A stretch of DNA of 32,942 nt, from NCBI GenBank assembly GCA_945896935.1, contig CAMDER010000002.1:1-32942 (forward strand), in the 5' to 3' direction. Position numbers and translations under genes: made by a program. Origin of the DNA: Bifidobacterium breve. GTDB lineage: Bacteria > Actinomycetota > Acidimicrobiia > Acidimicrobiales > Ilumatobacteraceae. Shown here one piece after another: positions 19,961 to 28,663 of this stretch. A model generated the notes under the pieces. The model did no database searches and had not been told where the DNA came from. It was given only the letters and a program-made list of their open reading frames with translations. How positions within the stretch are numbered: the first letter of the stretch is position 1; each line of letters begins with the position of its first letter.

Positions 19961-20581
19961 TCAGGACTTGGCTTTGTCGTCACCAGCGGCCGGGACAACT
20001 TCGGCAGCGGCGGGAGCGACTTCAGCCTTTGAACCAGCAATTGCAGTCACGATTGCCAATTCAGGATCACCAAGCGCACGGGTGCCCGCAGGCAACGTGA
20101 TTTCGCCCAAGCGAATGACATCGCCAGGCTGCATGTTGGTGATGTCGACAGTGATCTCGCTTGGCATATTGGCTGGTGTCGTCACGATGTCGATGGTGTC
20201 TGATGAAGCGTCAACGAGGCCACCTTCGGCAAGAACAGCCTTAGCTTCGCCAACCAAGTGCACGGGAACCGAGATGGTGAGTTCTTCGCTCATGTTGATG
20301 CGCAAGAAGTCAACGTGAGCAACGGTGCGGCGAACTGGGTGACGCTGCATGTCTTTCACAACTGCGGGGTAGACGTTGCCGTCAACGCTGATTTCAAGAA
20401 TCGTGTTTGATCCTGCAGCACCCGATAAGGCGTTGCGAAGATCGCGGCGTTCGATGAGAACCGAGATCGGGTCCATGCCTTGACCGTAAATGACGGCAGG
20501 AATTTTTTCTTCACGACGGAGGCGACGGGCAGCCGCGCTTCCGGTGTTACGGCCAGTTGTTGCTACGAGGGTGGTGGACAT
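19961..20581 (-). CDS. rplY: 50S ribosomal protein L25/general stress protein Ctc
   Basis: MSTTLVATTGRNTGSAAARRLRREEKIPAVIYGQG... then HVDFLRINMSEELTISVPVHLVGEA. The ORF extends to 20623; the start at 20581 is inferred. Confidence 0.92.
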   Translation of the reverse strand: MSTTLVATTGRNTGSAAARRLRREEKIPAVIYGQGMDPISVLIERRDLRNALSGAAGSNTILEISVDGNVYPAVVKDMQRHPVRRTVAHVDFLRINMSEELTISVPVHLVGEAKAVLAEGGLVDASSDTIDIVTTPANMPSEITVDITNMQPGDVIRLGEITLPAGTRALGDPELAIVTAIAGSKAEVAPAAAEVVPAAGDDKAKS

Positions 20582-20708
20582 GACAAGACCTTTCATGCCG
20601 GACCCCATGGTCCGGATGTTCACAAACAGGTGCCAATGCTAGAGGCTTGGCAGGCGGGTTCCCACCCTGAACAGGACGAGGATCAGACGGGCAAGAGGGC
20701 GAAAAACC

Positions 20709-21710
20709 TCAGGCTTGGTTCTCTCCACCGAAGATTTCGCTCACACTGGTGTCATCGAAGACGGCAGCGAGGGCATCAGCAATGATCTTGCCAACCGACA
20801 GGACCTTGATTTTGTCGATATGAGCCTCGGGGGCCAGCGGCAAAGTATTGGTGAGAACGACTCGATCGATCCGCGAGTTACTGAGGCGCTCGACGGCTGG
20901 TCCTGACAAAACGCCGTGGGTCGCCATGGCCCAGACTTCGGTTGCACCCTTCTCAAGCAGCAAATGGGCGGCCGAAACGATGGTTCCGCCGGTATCGATC
21001 ATGTCGTCGGTCAAAATGCAGAGGCGACCTTCGACCTCGCCGATGACGTCAAGGGCCTGAGCCACATTGGTGCTGCCTTTGGGGCGGCGCTTGTACACGA
21101 AGGCCAAATCGGCTCCGAGGTCGGCTCCGAGGTGCTGCTGCATACGCTCAGCAACCTTGATTCGTCCAGCATCTGGCGAGACGATGACCGGGTTCTTGGC
21201 ATTGGCGCGGATGTATTGCTCGATGACTGGCATGGCGGTCAAGTGGTCGACTGGGCCATCAAAGAAACCTTGAATCTGTCCGCTGTGGAGGTCAATGGAG
21301 ACCATGCGCTTGGCACCGGCCGCTTTGAAGAGGTCGGCGATGAGACGGGCGGTAATCGGTTCACGGCCTTCAGCCTTGCGGTCTTGACGGGCGTAACCAT
21401 AAAACGGACACACCGCAGTAATGCGCTTGGCTGAAGCGCGCTGAGCGGCATCGATCATGATCAGTTGCTCCATGATGGAGTCATTGATCGAACGTCCGTC
21501 GCAGCCGAAATGGCTTTGCATAATAAAAACGTCGGAGCCACGGACACTTTCGCCAAATCGAGGGCGCACTTCGCCGTTGGCAAATTCAACCAAATTGTGC
21601 TCGCCGAGCTCAATACCTAGATAGCCCGCAACTTCTTGAGCGAGAGCCGGATGCGTGCGGCCCGAATACAGGGACATGCGCTTGGTTGTGACTTTGTCAA
21701 TCTGGCTCAA
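20709..21710 (-). CDS. prs: Ribose-phosphate pyrophosphokinase
   Basis: MSLYSGRTHPALAQEVAGYLGIELG...FANGEVRPRFGESVRGSDVFIMQS, VVSPDAGRIKVAE, LTDDMIDTGGTIVSAA. Start uncertain: TTG at 21710 (overlapping glmU) or ATG at 21677. Confidence 0.94.
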   Translation of the reverse strand: MSQIDKVTTKRMSLYSGRTHPALAQEVAGYLGIELGEHNLVEFANGEVRPRFGESVRGSDVFIMQSHFGCDGRSINDSIMEQLIMIDAAQRASAKRITAVCPFYGYARQDRKAEGREPITARLIADLFKAAGAKRMVSIDLHSGQIQGFFDGPVDHLTAMPVIEQYIRANAKNPVIVSPDAGRIKVAERMQQHLGADLGADLAFVYKRRPKGSTNVAQALDVIGEVEGRLCILTDDMIDTGGTIVSAAHLLLEKGATEVWAMATHGVLSGPAVERLSNSRIDRVVLTNTLPLAPEAHIDKIKVLSVGKIIADALAAVFDDTSVSEIFGGENQA

Positions 21711-22860
21711 CGGAGACCCCCATGTACTTGCTGGCGTTAGGTGCGGTTTCTGAATCATAGAACGCACCAGTCGTCTGACTATCAGCGACTCGTGAACCAG
21801 ACGATAAATGAGCAAATGGACCGACCTTGGCATTGTCGCCAATCTGCGAATTGACAGCGCTCGTACTCTCAATGGTGGTATTTGAACCGACGACGCAATT
21901 GTTCAACCGAGTGTTAGGTCCGATTTCGCAGCCTGAACCGATGCGTGTCCCACCCTGCAACATGGTTCCGGGGTAGAGCGTGACATCGCGTTCAATCTGA
22001 ACGTCAACATCGATGAAGGTCTGACGGGGATCAAACATCGTGACCCCGTTCAATAACCAATGTCGATTTGTGCGGGAACGAAGTTCACGCTCGGCGAGAG
22101 CTAATTGCCAACGATCGTTGACTCCTTGTGTTTCGGGCGCATCAGCAACGACGGCACCAACTTGATGTCCCATGTCGGCTAACACGGCAACAACATCAGT
22201 CAAGTAATACTCAGACTGCGCGTTGTTTGGAGTGACGCGACGTAATGCTGGACCAAGTAGGTCACGGCGAAATGCATAAATGGACGTATTGATTTCCTTG
22301 ATTTTGCGTTCATCGTCGGTGGCGTCGCGTTGTTCAACGATGCGCAAAACTCGACCATCTTTGGCACGGACAACTCTTCCGTATCCAGTGGGGTCATCAA
22401 GTTGTGCAACGAGCACAGTCGCAGCATGACCACTTGCCTCATGTTGCGCTACCAAATTGTCAATTGTTTCGCGTCGTAACAACGGAGTATCTCCGGGCAG
22501 AACCAGAATCGTTGACGTATCGTCATGTTCGGCTAGGCGCTCATCGGTCGGACTGTTTTGAACGATCTGATCAAGAGCAGTCAAACCAACGGTGACGGCA
22601 TCACCCGTGCCACGCTGAACTAATTGCGAAGCAAACGAGGCGTTGGCCCAATTCGGTGAATCCGCGGTCACCCGAGAAGTCACTTGGTCGGCGCCATGTC
22701 CGACAACAATCACCGTTTGTGCGGGTTGGGCACCTGCCAATGAGTGAATGACGTGCATGACCATGGGTCGACCACAAATGAGGTGCAACGGTTTGGGTCG
22801 CTCAGACCGCATGCGAGTGCCTTCTCCGGCCGCGAGAACGATGGCGTATAACGACATCAC
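21697..22860 (-). CDS. glmU: GlmU-like N-acetylglucosamine-1-phosphate uridyltransferase, short C terminus
   Basis: 387 aa; LAAGEGTRMRSERPKPLHLICGRPMV and IVLPGDTPLLRRETI uridyltransferase motifs; left-handed beta-helix repeats begin, but the protein stops at ...TGAFYDSETAPNASKYMGVSVEPD*. Confidence 0.88.
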   Translation of the reverse strand: MMSLYAIVLAAGEGTRMRSERPKPLHLICGRPMVMHVIHSLAGAQPAQTVIVVGHGADQVTSRVTADSPNWANASFASQLVQRGTGDAVTVGLTALDQIVQNSPTDERLAEHDDTSTILVLPGDTPLLRRETIDNLVAQHEASGHAATVLVAQLDDPTGYGRVVRAKDGRVLRIVEQRDATDDERKIKEINTSIYAFRRDLLGPALRRVTPNNAQSEYYLTDVVAVLADMGHQVGAVVADAPETQGVNDRWQLALAERELRSRTNRHWLLNGVTMFDPRQTFIDVDVQIERDVTLYPGTMLQGGTRIGSGCEIGPNTRLNNCVVGSNTTIESTSAVNSQIGDNAKVGPFAHLSSGSRVADSQTTGAFYDSETAPNASKYMGVSVEPD

Positions 22861-22874
22861 AATGGCATATCACA

Positions 22875-22919
22875 CGAGATCTGTGATTTCCCATTAGATC
22901 TCGCACTTGATCTCGCACT
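22875..22919. repeat. Inverted repeat plus 12-bp tandem repeat downstream of tRNA-Gln
   Basis: CGAGATCT (22875-22882) and AGATCTCG (22896-22903); GATCTCGCACT at 22897-22907 and again at 22909-22919. Confidence 0.7.
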
Positions 22920-22923
22920 GCAG

Positions 22924-22997
22924 TGGCTCCGGGGAGAGGGCTCGAACCCCTATTCGCGGAATCAAAATCCGCCGTCCTACCATTGAACGACCCCGGA
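22924..22997 (-). tRNA. tRNA-Gln (anticodon TTG), CCA encoded
   Basis: Reverse complement TCCGGGGTCGTTCAATGGTAGGACGGCGGATTTTGAATCCGCGAATAGGGGTTCGAGCCCTCTCCCCGGAGCCA: full acceptor pairing, GGTTCGAGCC T-loop, anticodon loop ATTTTGA. Confidence 0.92.
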
Positions 22998-23079
22998 ACG
23001 ATCGGTGGCCTTGTGAGCTACCAACCGTCAACAAAGTTATCTGCATTCGGTCGAATTCAGCCGACTTTGAACCTGCCGT

Positions 23080-23108
23080 TTGGATAGAGGTCCTGAACTC
23101 GCTAGCGT
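23080..23108 (+). promoter_or_regulatory. Candidate promoter for the bS22-like gene
   Basis: TTGGAT (23080-23085), 17-bp spacer, TAGCGT (23103-23108), then GGAGAGG before the ATG at 23135. Confidence 0.4.
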
Positions 23109-23134
23109 GTGAGGTCTGTCATTGGAGAGGTCCT

Positions 23135-23230
23135 ATGGGTTCGTTAATTAAAAAGCGACGTAAGCGCATGCGTAAGAAGAAGCACAAGAAGATGCTTCGC
23201 CGTACTCGCCATCAGCGTCAACGCAAGTAA
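23135..23230 (+). CDS. Small ribosomal protein bS22-like / AURKAIP1-COX24 domain protein
   Basis: 31 aa: MGSLIKKRRKRMRKKKHKKMLRRTRHQRQRK, matching the short actinobacterial MGSVIKKRRKRM(A/R)KKKHRK(L/M)L(R/K)(R/K)TR family; RBS GGAGAGG. Confidence 0.93.
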   Translation: MGSLIKKRRKRMRKKKHKKMLRRTRHQRQRK

Positions 23231-23254
23231 TTCACAACTTCTGATTTATTTGAA

Positions 23255-24019
23255 TCACTGCCCGGTTCTGGTTTCAACGACCTGAGCTTCGGGCAGTGCT
23301 TCGCGTAATCCCTGACCCCCTGAGGACGCCAGATCGGCGATGAACCAGGTGGCTCCACTACCCGCAAGAGTTGGTATTCGACCAGTTGCCTCAATAATGC
23401 GGTCGCGCCATGTCACCAGTTGAGGTTCAACCACAAGTGCCGCCGGCTCAAGGTCGTTTGGTCCGTCGGCTTGAAGATGTCCGAGGGCATCCCACGCTTT
23501 GTAGACCAACGGGGTGCTGACGTGAAGCGGAGGAATGATGAGAGTGATGTTGCGATGTTCAATTGGCATGGGCTCGAGTACTTCGCCGATACCAGACACG
23601 CGTGCTTGACCGCCGACGATACAAAATGGAACATCGGCTCCGATTGCGGCGCTCGCTACGACATCAGCCGCCGATGTGCGTTTGGCCCAGCGGAAAATTG
23701 CTGCGGCATCAGAAGACCCACCACCGAGACCGCCACCGTGCGGAATGTTCTTGGTCACGATGACCCGTGCAGCGCGATCAACGAATGCGAGAGCGCGAGC
23801 AACCAAGTTGTCGGCATCGGCAGTAACGCCAGCGGCGTATGGGCCATTGAATTCGAGACCCGAATTTCCTGCGGTGATGTGCAACTCGTCGTGTAGGTCG
23901 AGAGTGGTCATCACTGCATCAATGAGGTGGTAGCCATCAGGACGCACGCCTGTGATGCGCAAACTCAAAGTGAGTTTCGCTGGAGCGAGTATGCGGTGCG
24001 GCGCTGAAGTCACGGACAT
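23255..24019 (-). CDS. ispE: 4-(cytidine 5'-diphospho)-2-C-methyl-D-erythritol kinase
   Basis: MSVTSAPHRILAPAKLTLSLRITGVRPDGYHLIDAVM and NIPHGGGLGGGSSDAAAIFRWA. The ORF extends to 24208, but the homologous part starts at the ATG at 24019. Confidence 0.95.
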   Translation of the reverse strand: MSVTSAPHRILAPAKLTLSLRITGVRPDGYHLIDAVMTTLDLHDELHITAGNSGLEFNGPYAAGVTADADNLVARALAFVDRAARVIVTKNIPHGGGLGGGSSDAAAIFRWAKRTSAADVVASAAIGADVPFCIVGGQARVSGIGEVLEPMPIEHRNITLIIPPLHVSTPLVYKAWDALGHLQADGPNDLEPAALVVEPQLVTWRDRIIEATGRIPTLAGSGATWFIADLASSGGQGLREALPEAQVVETRTGQ

Positions 24020-24047
24020 ATGTCTAGTCGTTGTAGGTGGCGATTCT

Positions 24048-24884
24048 TTATAGTCGGTGATTCTTTTGTATCTCGGTGGCGAGGCGCCCCCATTGGTGAA
24101 CGTCAAGTTCTTCAGGGCGGGATTCGGGAGATACGCCGGCTTGCGCAAAATTTTCTGGGGTCGCGATGGCAGCCAATGATCGACGCAACATTTTACGACG
24201 TTGTCCAAAACCAGTTCGAATCACCTTAAACAGTTGCTGTGGTTCAATATGTGGTCCAACTGCCGGGGTTTCGCGACGAGTGATTTCGATAATACTTGAT
24301 GTGACTTTTGGTCGCGGAATGAAAACACTTGGAGGAACATCGCCCAAGACGCGGGCAGTTGCCCAATAAGCAACTTTGACACTGATGGCACCGTAGTCGG
24401 AGGAGCCGACACTTGATGCCAAGCGAAGAGCAACTTCTTTTTGCACCATGACAACAAAGCGAGATATTTGTGGGATCGCATCGAGTAAATCTGCAACGAG
24501 TGGAGTGGCGACGTTGTAGGGCAAATTGGCAACGACTACGGCTTTACTGCCCGGTGGAATTAATTCGTTCCAATCGAGTTCAAGTGCGTCACCGACAACT
24601 ACCGAAACATTTGGCAGGTCTTTAACGACATCGCGTAGAACCGGAGCGATTCCATGATCAATTTCAATAGCCGTAATACGCGCTCCAGTTTCGGCGAGGG
24701 CAAGAGTAAGCGAACCAAGACCTGCACCAATTTCAACGACGTGATCATTGGCACTGACGTTTGCCATGCGGGCGATACGTCGAACTGTGTTGGGATCAGA
24801 AACGAAGTTTTGTCCGAAGGCGCGACGAGGTGCCAAGCCATGGCTCGCCAACAGCTCGGTGATATCGCGATGTGAATGGGTCAC
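24048..24884 (-). CDS. rsmA: 16S rRNA (adenine(1518)-N(6)/adenine(1519)-N(6))-dimethyltransferase
   Basis: 278 aa; FGQNFVSDPNTVRRIA, VVEIGAGLGSLTLALAE, VVANLPYNVATPLVADLL, FGQRRKMLRRSL. Confidence 0.96.
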   Translation of the reverse strand: MTHSHRDITELLASHGLAPRRAFGQNFVSDPNTVRRIARMANVSANDHVVEIGAGLGSLTLALAETGARITAIEIDHGIAPVLRDVVKDLPNVSVVVGDALELDWNELIPPGSKAVVVANLPYNVATPLVADLLDAIPQISRFVVMVQKEVALRLASSVGSSDYGAISVKVAYWATARVLGDVPPSVFIPRPKVTSSIIEITRRETPAVGPHIEPQQLFKVIRTGFGQRRKMLRRSLAAIATPENFAQAGVSPESRPEELDVHQWGRLATEIQKNHRL

Positions 24885-24892
24885 GAGTGATC

Positions 24893-25393
24893 TCAGAAAC
24901 TGATGTTCACGGGGACAGGCGCATCAATGAGATCGGCGAGCTCTAAGAAGACATCGGTATGAATCAAGATGATGTTGTTGCCGGGAAGGGCCTGAATTGA
25001 AACGTTGTTGCATTCAAGGCTGCGACCGTTATTGAGATTGGTGACCGTGATGATTGCGCCAATGAGTGCATGAGGTGTTGCGCACGGACGAAGTCCGAGC
25101 AAGTCACCCTGCCAACGAATATATGAAGCGGTGCCTTTGACGTTTGAACCAGATGGGGGTGCGGGCACGTTGACGGTGATGATTTCGGGGGCTTGTGAAG
25201 CGTTGTTTTCGGGAAGGAATGCGGGCTCGGCAGGTTCGGATTCAGTGGGGGCGACCGAGACGGCGGTCGCCAAGGTACTTGTGGTGTTCACCGAGGACGA
25301 TGAGTTGTTGCTCAATAGCAGGAATGCAGGAACCGCAATCAAGGTGATTACGGCGGCAACTACGAGGCGACGGCGTTCGGCGAGAGTCATCAT
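24893..25393 (-). CDS. Membrane-anchored/secreted protein with degenerate RlpA-like double-psi beta-barrel
   Basis: 166 aa; N-terminal TM, low-complexity linker, then GTASYIRW...CATPHALIGAIITVTNLNNGRSLECNNVSI...DVFLELADLIDAPVPVNISF, resembling RlpA/DPBB domains (VTNLxNGRS). Confidence 0.6.
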   Translation of the reverse strand: MMTLAERRRLVVAAVITLIAVPAFLLLSNNSSSSVNTTSTLATAVSVAPTESEPAEPAFLPENNASQAPEIITVNVPAPPSGSNVKGTASYIRWQGDLLGLRPCATPHALIGAIITVTNLNNGRSLECNNVSIQALPGNNIILIHTDVFLELADLIDAPVPVNISF

Positions 25394-25406
25394 CAGTGAA
25401 TTCAGG

Positions 25407-26186
25407 TTATGAAGTCAGTAGCGGGAACGCAATGCAGGCATTGTGCGTCGTGACACGGGCCATCTCAACAGGGTTGATGTGCTTCAAATCGGCGACATGT
25501 GTTCCGACCACGGCAACATTGGCTGGTTGATTGGTGCGACCACGGTGAGGGACTGGTGCCAGGTAAGGGCTGTCGGTCTCGACCAAGATGCGATCAAGTG
25601 GACACAGCGTGGCGGCTTCGGCGACGTCTTTGGCGGTCTTAAAAGTCACGATCCCAGAGAAACTCAAAAAAGCGCCGATATCTAAACATCGGCGCGCTTC
25701 ATCTGGCCCTCCGGTAAAGCAGTGAAAGATTGTTTGTTCTGGAGTGCCTTCAGCCTGCAAAATATCGAAGGTGTCATCCCATGCATCGCGAGTATGAATA
25801 ATGAGTGGCAAGTGATATTGGTGCGCTAATTGAATTTGCGCAGCGAATGCGATTTTTTGTTCGTCCCGCGCTGAATGCTCGTAGTAATAATCAAGTCCCG
25901 CTTCACCAATAGCGACAACACGGGGCGACGAAATAAGATTAAGAATTGTGTCAACGCCATGAACTGCTTCATGTGGGTGTAGTCCGACGCTGGCCCAGAC
26001 ATCGTCAAACTGATTCGCACATTCAATGGCCGCACGTGACGAATCTTCATCGCATCCCACGGTGATGAAGCGTGAAACTTTGGCGGCACGAGCATTTTCG
26101 AGAACGCCGATTGTGCCCCCGAGGTCTTTGGCACCTTCACCGCGATAGCGATCTTCGTCCAAATGGCAGTGAGTGTCGGTCCACAT
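25407..26186 (-). CDS. TatD family hydrolase (DNase)
   Basis: 259 aa; MWTDTHCHLDEDRY, VGLHPHEA, AIGEAGLDYYYEHS, IFHCFTGG, ILVETDSPYLAPVPHRGRTNQPANV. Confidence 0.96.
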   Translation of the reverse strand: MWTDTHCHLDEDRYRGEGAKDLGGTIGVLENARAAKVSRFITVGCDEDSSRAAIECANQFDDVWASVGLHPHEAVHGVDTILNLISSPRVVAIGEAGLDYYYEHSARDEQKIAFAAQIQLAHQYHLPLIIHTRDAWDDTFDILQAEGTPEQTIFHCFTGGPDEARRCLDIGAFLSFSGIVTFKTAKDVAEAATLCPLDRILVETDSPYLAPVPHRGRTNQPANVAVVGTHVADLKHINPVEMARVTTHNACIAFPLLTS

Positions 26187-26204
26187 AAAATTCTGCGAAC
26201 GTTT

Positions 26205-27737
26205 TCAGTCGAGTTTGCGACGGGGGAAGAGTGGTTCGCCTTTATCGATCGTTGCACCGCCGGGGTAGCCGCCCCACGTCACCGATGACGGCACGCGCTG
26301 ATCGCTGACTTGTCCAGGCATGCCGATTCGTTCCCAAATGGTTTGCATGGTGTCGGGGATTGCTGGTGAAGCAAGGATGCACACGATGCGCAGAGCTTCG
26401 AGCGCATCGCCCATCACTGCATCGACCTCTGGACCTGGTTCGGCTTTCCACGGTTCATTGTTTTCGAGGTGAGCATTAGTTGCTCGAATGAGTTGCCACG
26501 TTGCTTCAAGTGCTCGACTTGGTTGAACATCGGCCCAACGAGACATCGTTTCTGTGACCGCTTCGGCAGCAGCGCTCGCTAAAGGACTATCGGCACGTGG
26601 CGCTGGGGCAATGCCGTTGCACTTTTTGCCGACGACAGTTGCAACGCGGCTCAATAAGTTGCCAAGGTTGTTAGCAAGGTCAGAGTTATAACGACCAATA
26701 AGTCCTTCATAGGTGAAGTCACCATCGGCACCATACGGGGTTTCGGCAAGAACGTAATAACGGAATCCGTCGAGACCGATGTCGTCAATGAGTTCGAGTG
26801 GATTGACAACGTTGCCCGTTGTCTTTGACATTTTTTCGCCGCCGACAAGTAGCCAACCCCCGACCGCCCAACCCTTCGGTGGTTCGATGCCAGCCGACAT
26901 CAACATTGCCGGCCAATACACGCAGTGGAAGCGAATGATGTCTTTGCCGATGAGGTGATAATCAACAGGCCAATGTTTGTTGAAGTTGGCGTCGTCGGTT
27001 CCGTAACCAATAGCGGTGATGTAGTTCGCGAGCGCATCAAACCACACGTACGTGATGTGCTTGTCATCCCATGGCAATGGAATACCCCACGAGAAACTGG
27101 TGCGGCTAATACTGAAATCAAGAAGGCCTTGCTTAATAAAGCCAATGACTTCGTTCATGCGATAGTCGGGCACGATGCTGCTCGGATGATCGGCATACCA
27201 CTGCAGTAAGCGATCGCCATAGCGCGACAAACGGAAGAAGTAGTTCTCTTCTTCGACATGCTCAACGGGCTTTTTGTGGATCGGGCAATTTCCTTCAACA
27301 AGATCGTCTTCGGTGAAATACGCCTCACAAGGAACGCAGTACAACCCGCTGTACTTGTCGAGTTCAATATCTCCGTTGTCGTAACACGCTTGCAAGAGTT
27401 TTTGTACGCCGATGCGGTGACGCTGTTCGGTTGTGCGAATGAAGTCGTCATTGCTGATGTTGAGCTTCTTCCATGCATCAGCGAAAAGTGGTGCGATCGA
27501 ATCGGCAAAAGCAAGCGGTTCCATGCCAGCGGCATCGGCGGCCTGTTGAATTTTCAGGCCATGCTCATCGGTGCCGGTTAAGAAATGGACTTGATCACCA
27601 GTGAGGCGGTGCCAACGCGCGAGAGCATCGCCAATAATGGTGGTGTAAGCGTGGCCGAGGTGCGGCTTGGCGTTGACGTAATAGATCGGCGTCGTGGCAT
27701 AAAAGCCGTGTGACGAATTTTCAGAGGGTGTGACCAC
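26205..27737 (-). CDS. metG: Methionyl-tRNA synthetase
   Basis: 510 aa; YATTPIYYVNAKPHLGHAYTTIIGDALARWHRLTG, FLTGTDEHGLKIQQAA, GGWLLVGGEKMSKTTGNVV (KMSKS variant). Confidence 0.97.
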   Translation of the reverse strand: MVTPSENSSHGFYATTPIYYVNAKPHLGHAYTTIIGDALARWHRLTGDQVHFLTGTDEHGLKIQQAADAAGMEPLAFADSIAPLFADAWKKLNISNDDFIRTTEQRHRIGVQKLLQACYDNGDIELDKYSGLYCVPCEAYFTEDDLVEGNCPIHKKPVEHVEEENYFFRLSRYGDRLLQWYADHPSSIVPDYRMNEVIGFIKQGLLDFSISRTSFSWGIPLPWDDKHITYVWFDALANYITAIGYGTDDANFNKHWPVDYHLIGKDIIRFHCVYWPAMLMSAGIEPPKGWAVGGWLLVGGEKMSKTTGNVVNPLELIDDIGLDGFRYYVLAETPYGADGDFTYEGLIGRYNSDLANNLGNLLSRVATVVGKKCNGIAPAPRADSPLASAAAEAVTETMSRWADVQPSRALEATWQLIRATNAHLENNEPWKAEPGPEVDAVMGDALEALRIVCILASPAIPDTMQTIWERIGMPGQVSDQRVPSSVTWGGYPGGATIDKGEPLFPRRKLD

Positions 27738-27772
27738 GACCTTGAGGCTACGACCTCACTAGCGTTACTTTC

Positions 27773-28663
27773 ATGTCAATTGAGGATCTGGGGAATGTTG
27801 TTGGGGAAGCCGACATGGCCGACCCTCGTTTCGAGTTTGATCGCGCTACCCAAATTTTTCGAGAGCAATCACTCGATAGTTCAGTGGCGTATTCAACCAA
27901 AGTGCATCCCGGCTGGGACATCATGGGCAACGCCAACGGGGGATATTTGTTGGCGTTAGTTGGACATGCCCTGTCGGATGCAACTGGACGACCCGATTGC
28001 ATCACCATTACCGCGCATTACCTAGCGCCGTGTCCGGCCGGAGACGCGCGTATCGTCGTGACGCCAGTGCGATCTGGTCGACGTTTTGCTACGGCAACGG
28101 CGTCATTGTTTTTGTTGACAGATGCGGGTGAAATAGAAATTATTCGGGTGCTGGCCACTTTGGGAGATCTCGCTCATGATCCGGGTGGACCGTCGCATAT
28201 GGATGAGCATTCAACGTTTCCACCGCGGGGATTGTTGCCATTTTCGCAATGCGTCGGCATGGCCGAATCGGCATCATCCAATTTTGCCTACATTCATGGT
28301 CGGCTCGGCACTCGAGCAAATCCTGGCGATATTCATTTCCGTGACGGCAAGAAATCTGGTCAGGCATTGATTCGCGGATGGTTTGCGTTTAACGATCAAC
28401 GTCCAATTGATACACGAGCGTTGTTGTTGGCAAGCGACGCATTTCCGCCATCAGTTTTCAATCTTGATTTACCGACTGCATGGGTGCCAACCATTGAAAT
28501 GACTGTGCATACTCGAGCGATTCCGGCACCAGGGCCGGTGGCGTGTATTTTTTCAACGCGGTTCGTACAAAATGGATTACTTGAAGAAGACGGCGAGATG
28601 TGGGATTCGCGAGGCGTCTTGGTGGCGCAAAGTCGCCAGATTGCATTAGCTCCGCGACAATAA
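27773..28663 (+). CDS. Acyl-CoA thioesterase-like (hot-dog fold) protein
   Basis: 296 aa; VHPGWDIMGNANGGYLLALVGHALSDATGRPDCITITAHYLAPCPAGDARIVVTPVRSGRRFATATASLF and C-terminal DEDGEMWDSRGVLVAQSRQIALAP. The start could be the ATG at 27815. Confidence 0.85.
   Translation: MSIEDLGNVVGEADMADPRFEFDRATQIFREQSLDSSVAYSTKVHPGWDIMGNANGGYLLALVGHALSDATGRPDCITITAHYLAPCPAGDARIVVTPVRSGRRFATATASLFLLTDAGEIEIIRVLATLGDLAHDPGGPSHMDEHSTFPPRGLLPFSQCVGMAESASSNFAYIHGRLGTRANPGDIHFRDGKKSGQALIRGWFAFNDQRPIDTRALLLASDAFPPSVFNLDLPTAWVPTIEMTVHTRAIPAPGPVACIFSTRFVQNGLLEEDGEMWDSRGVLVAQSRQIALAPRQ

Noticed and set aside
22907-23133. N-terminal extension of the 107-aa ORF before the bS22-like gene
   Set aside because: Runs antisense through tRNA-Gln; the conserved protein begins at the ATG at 23135 with an RBS.
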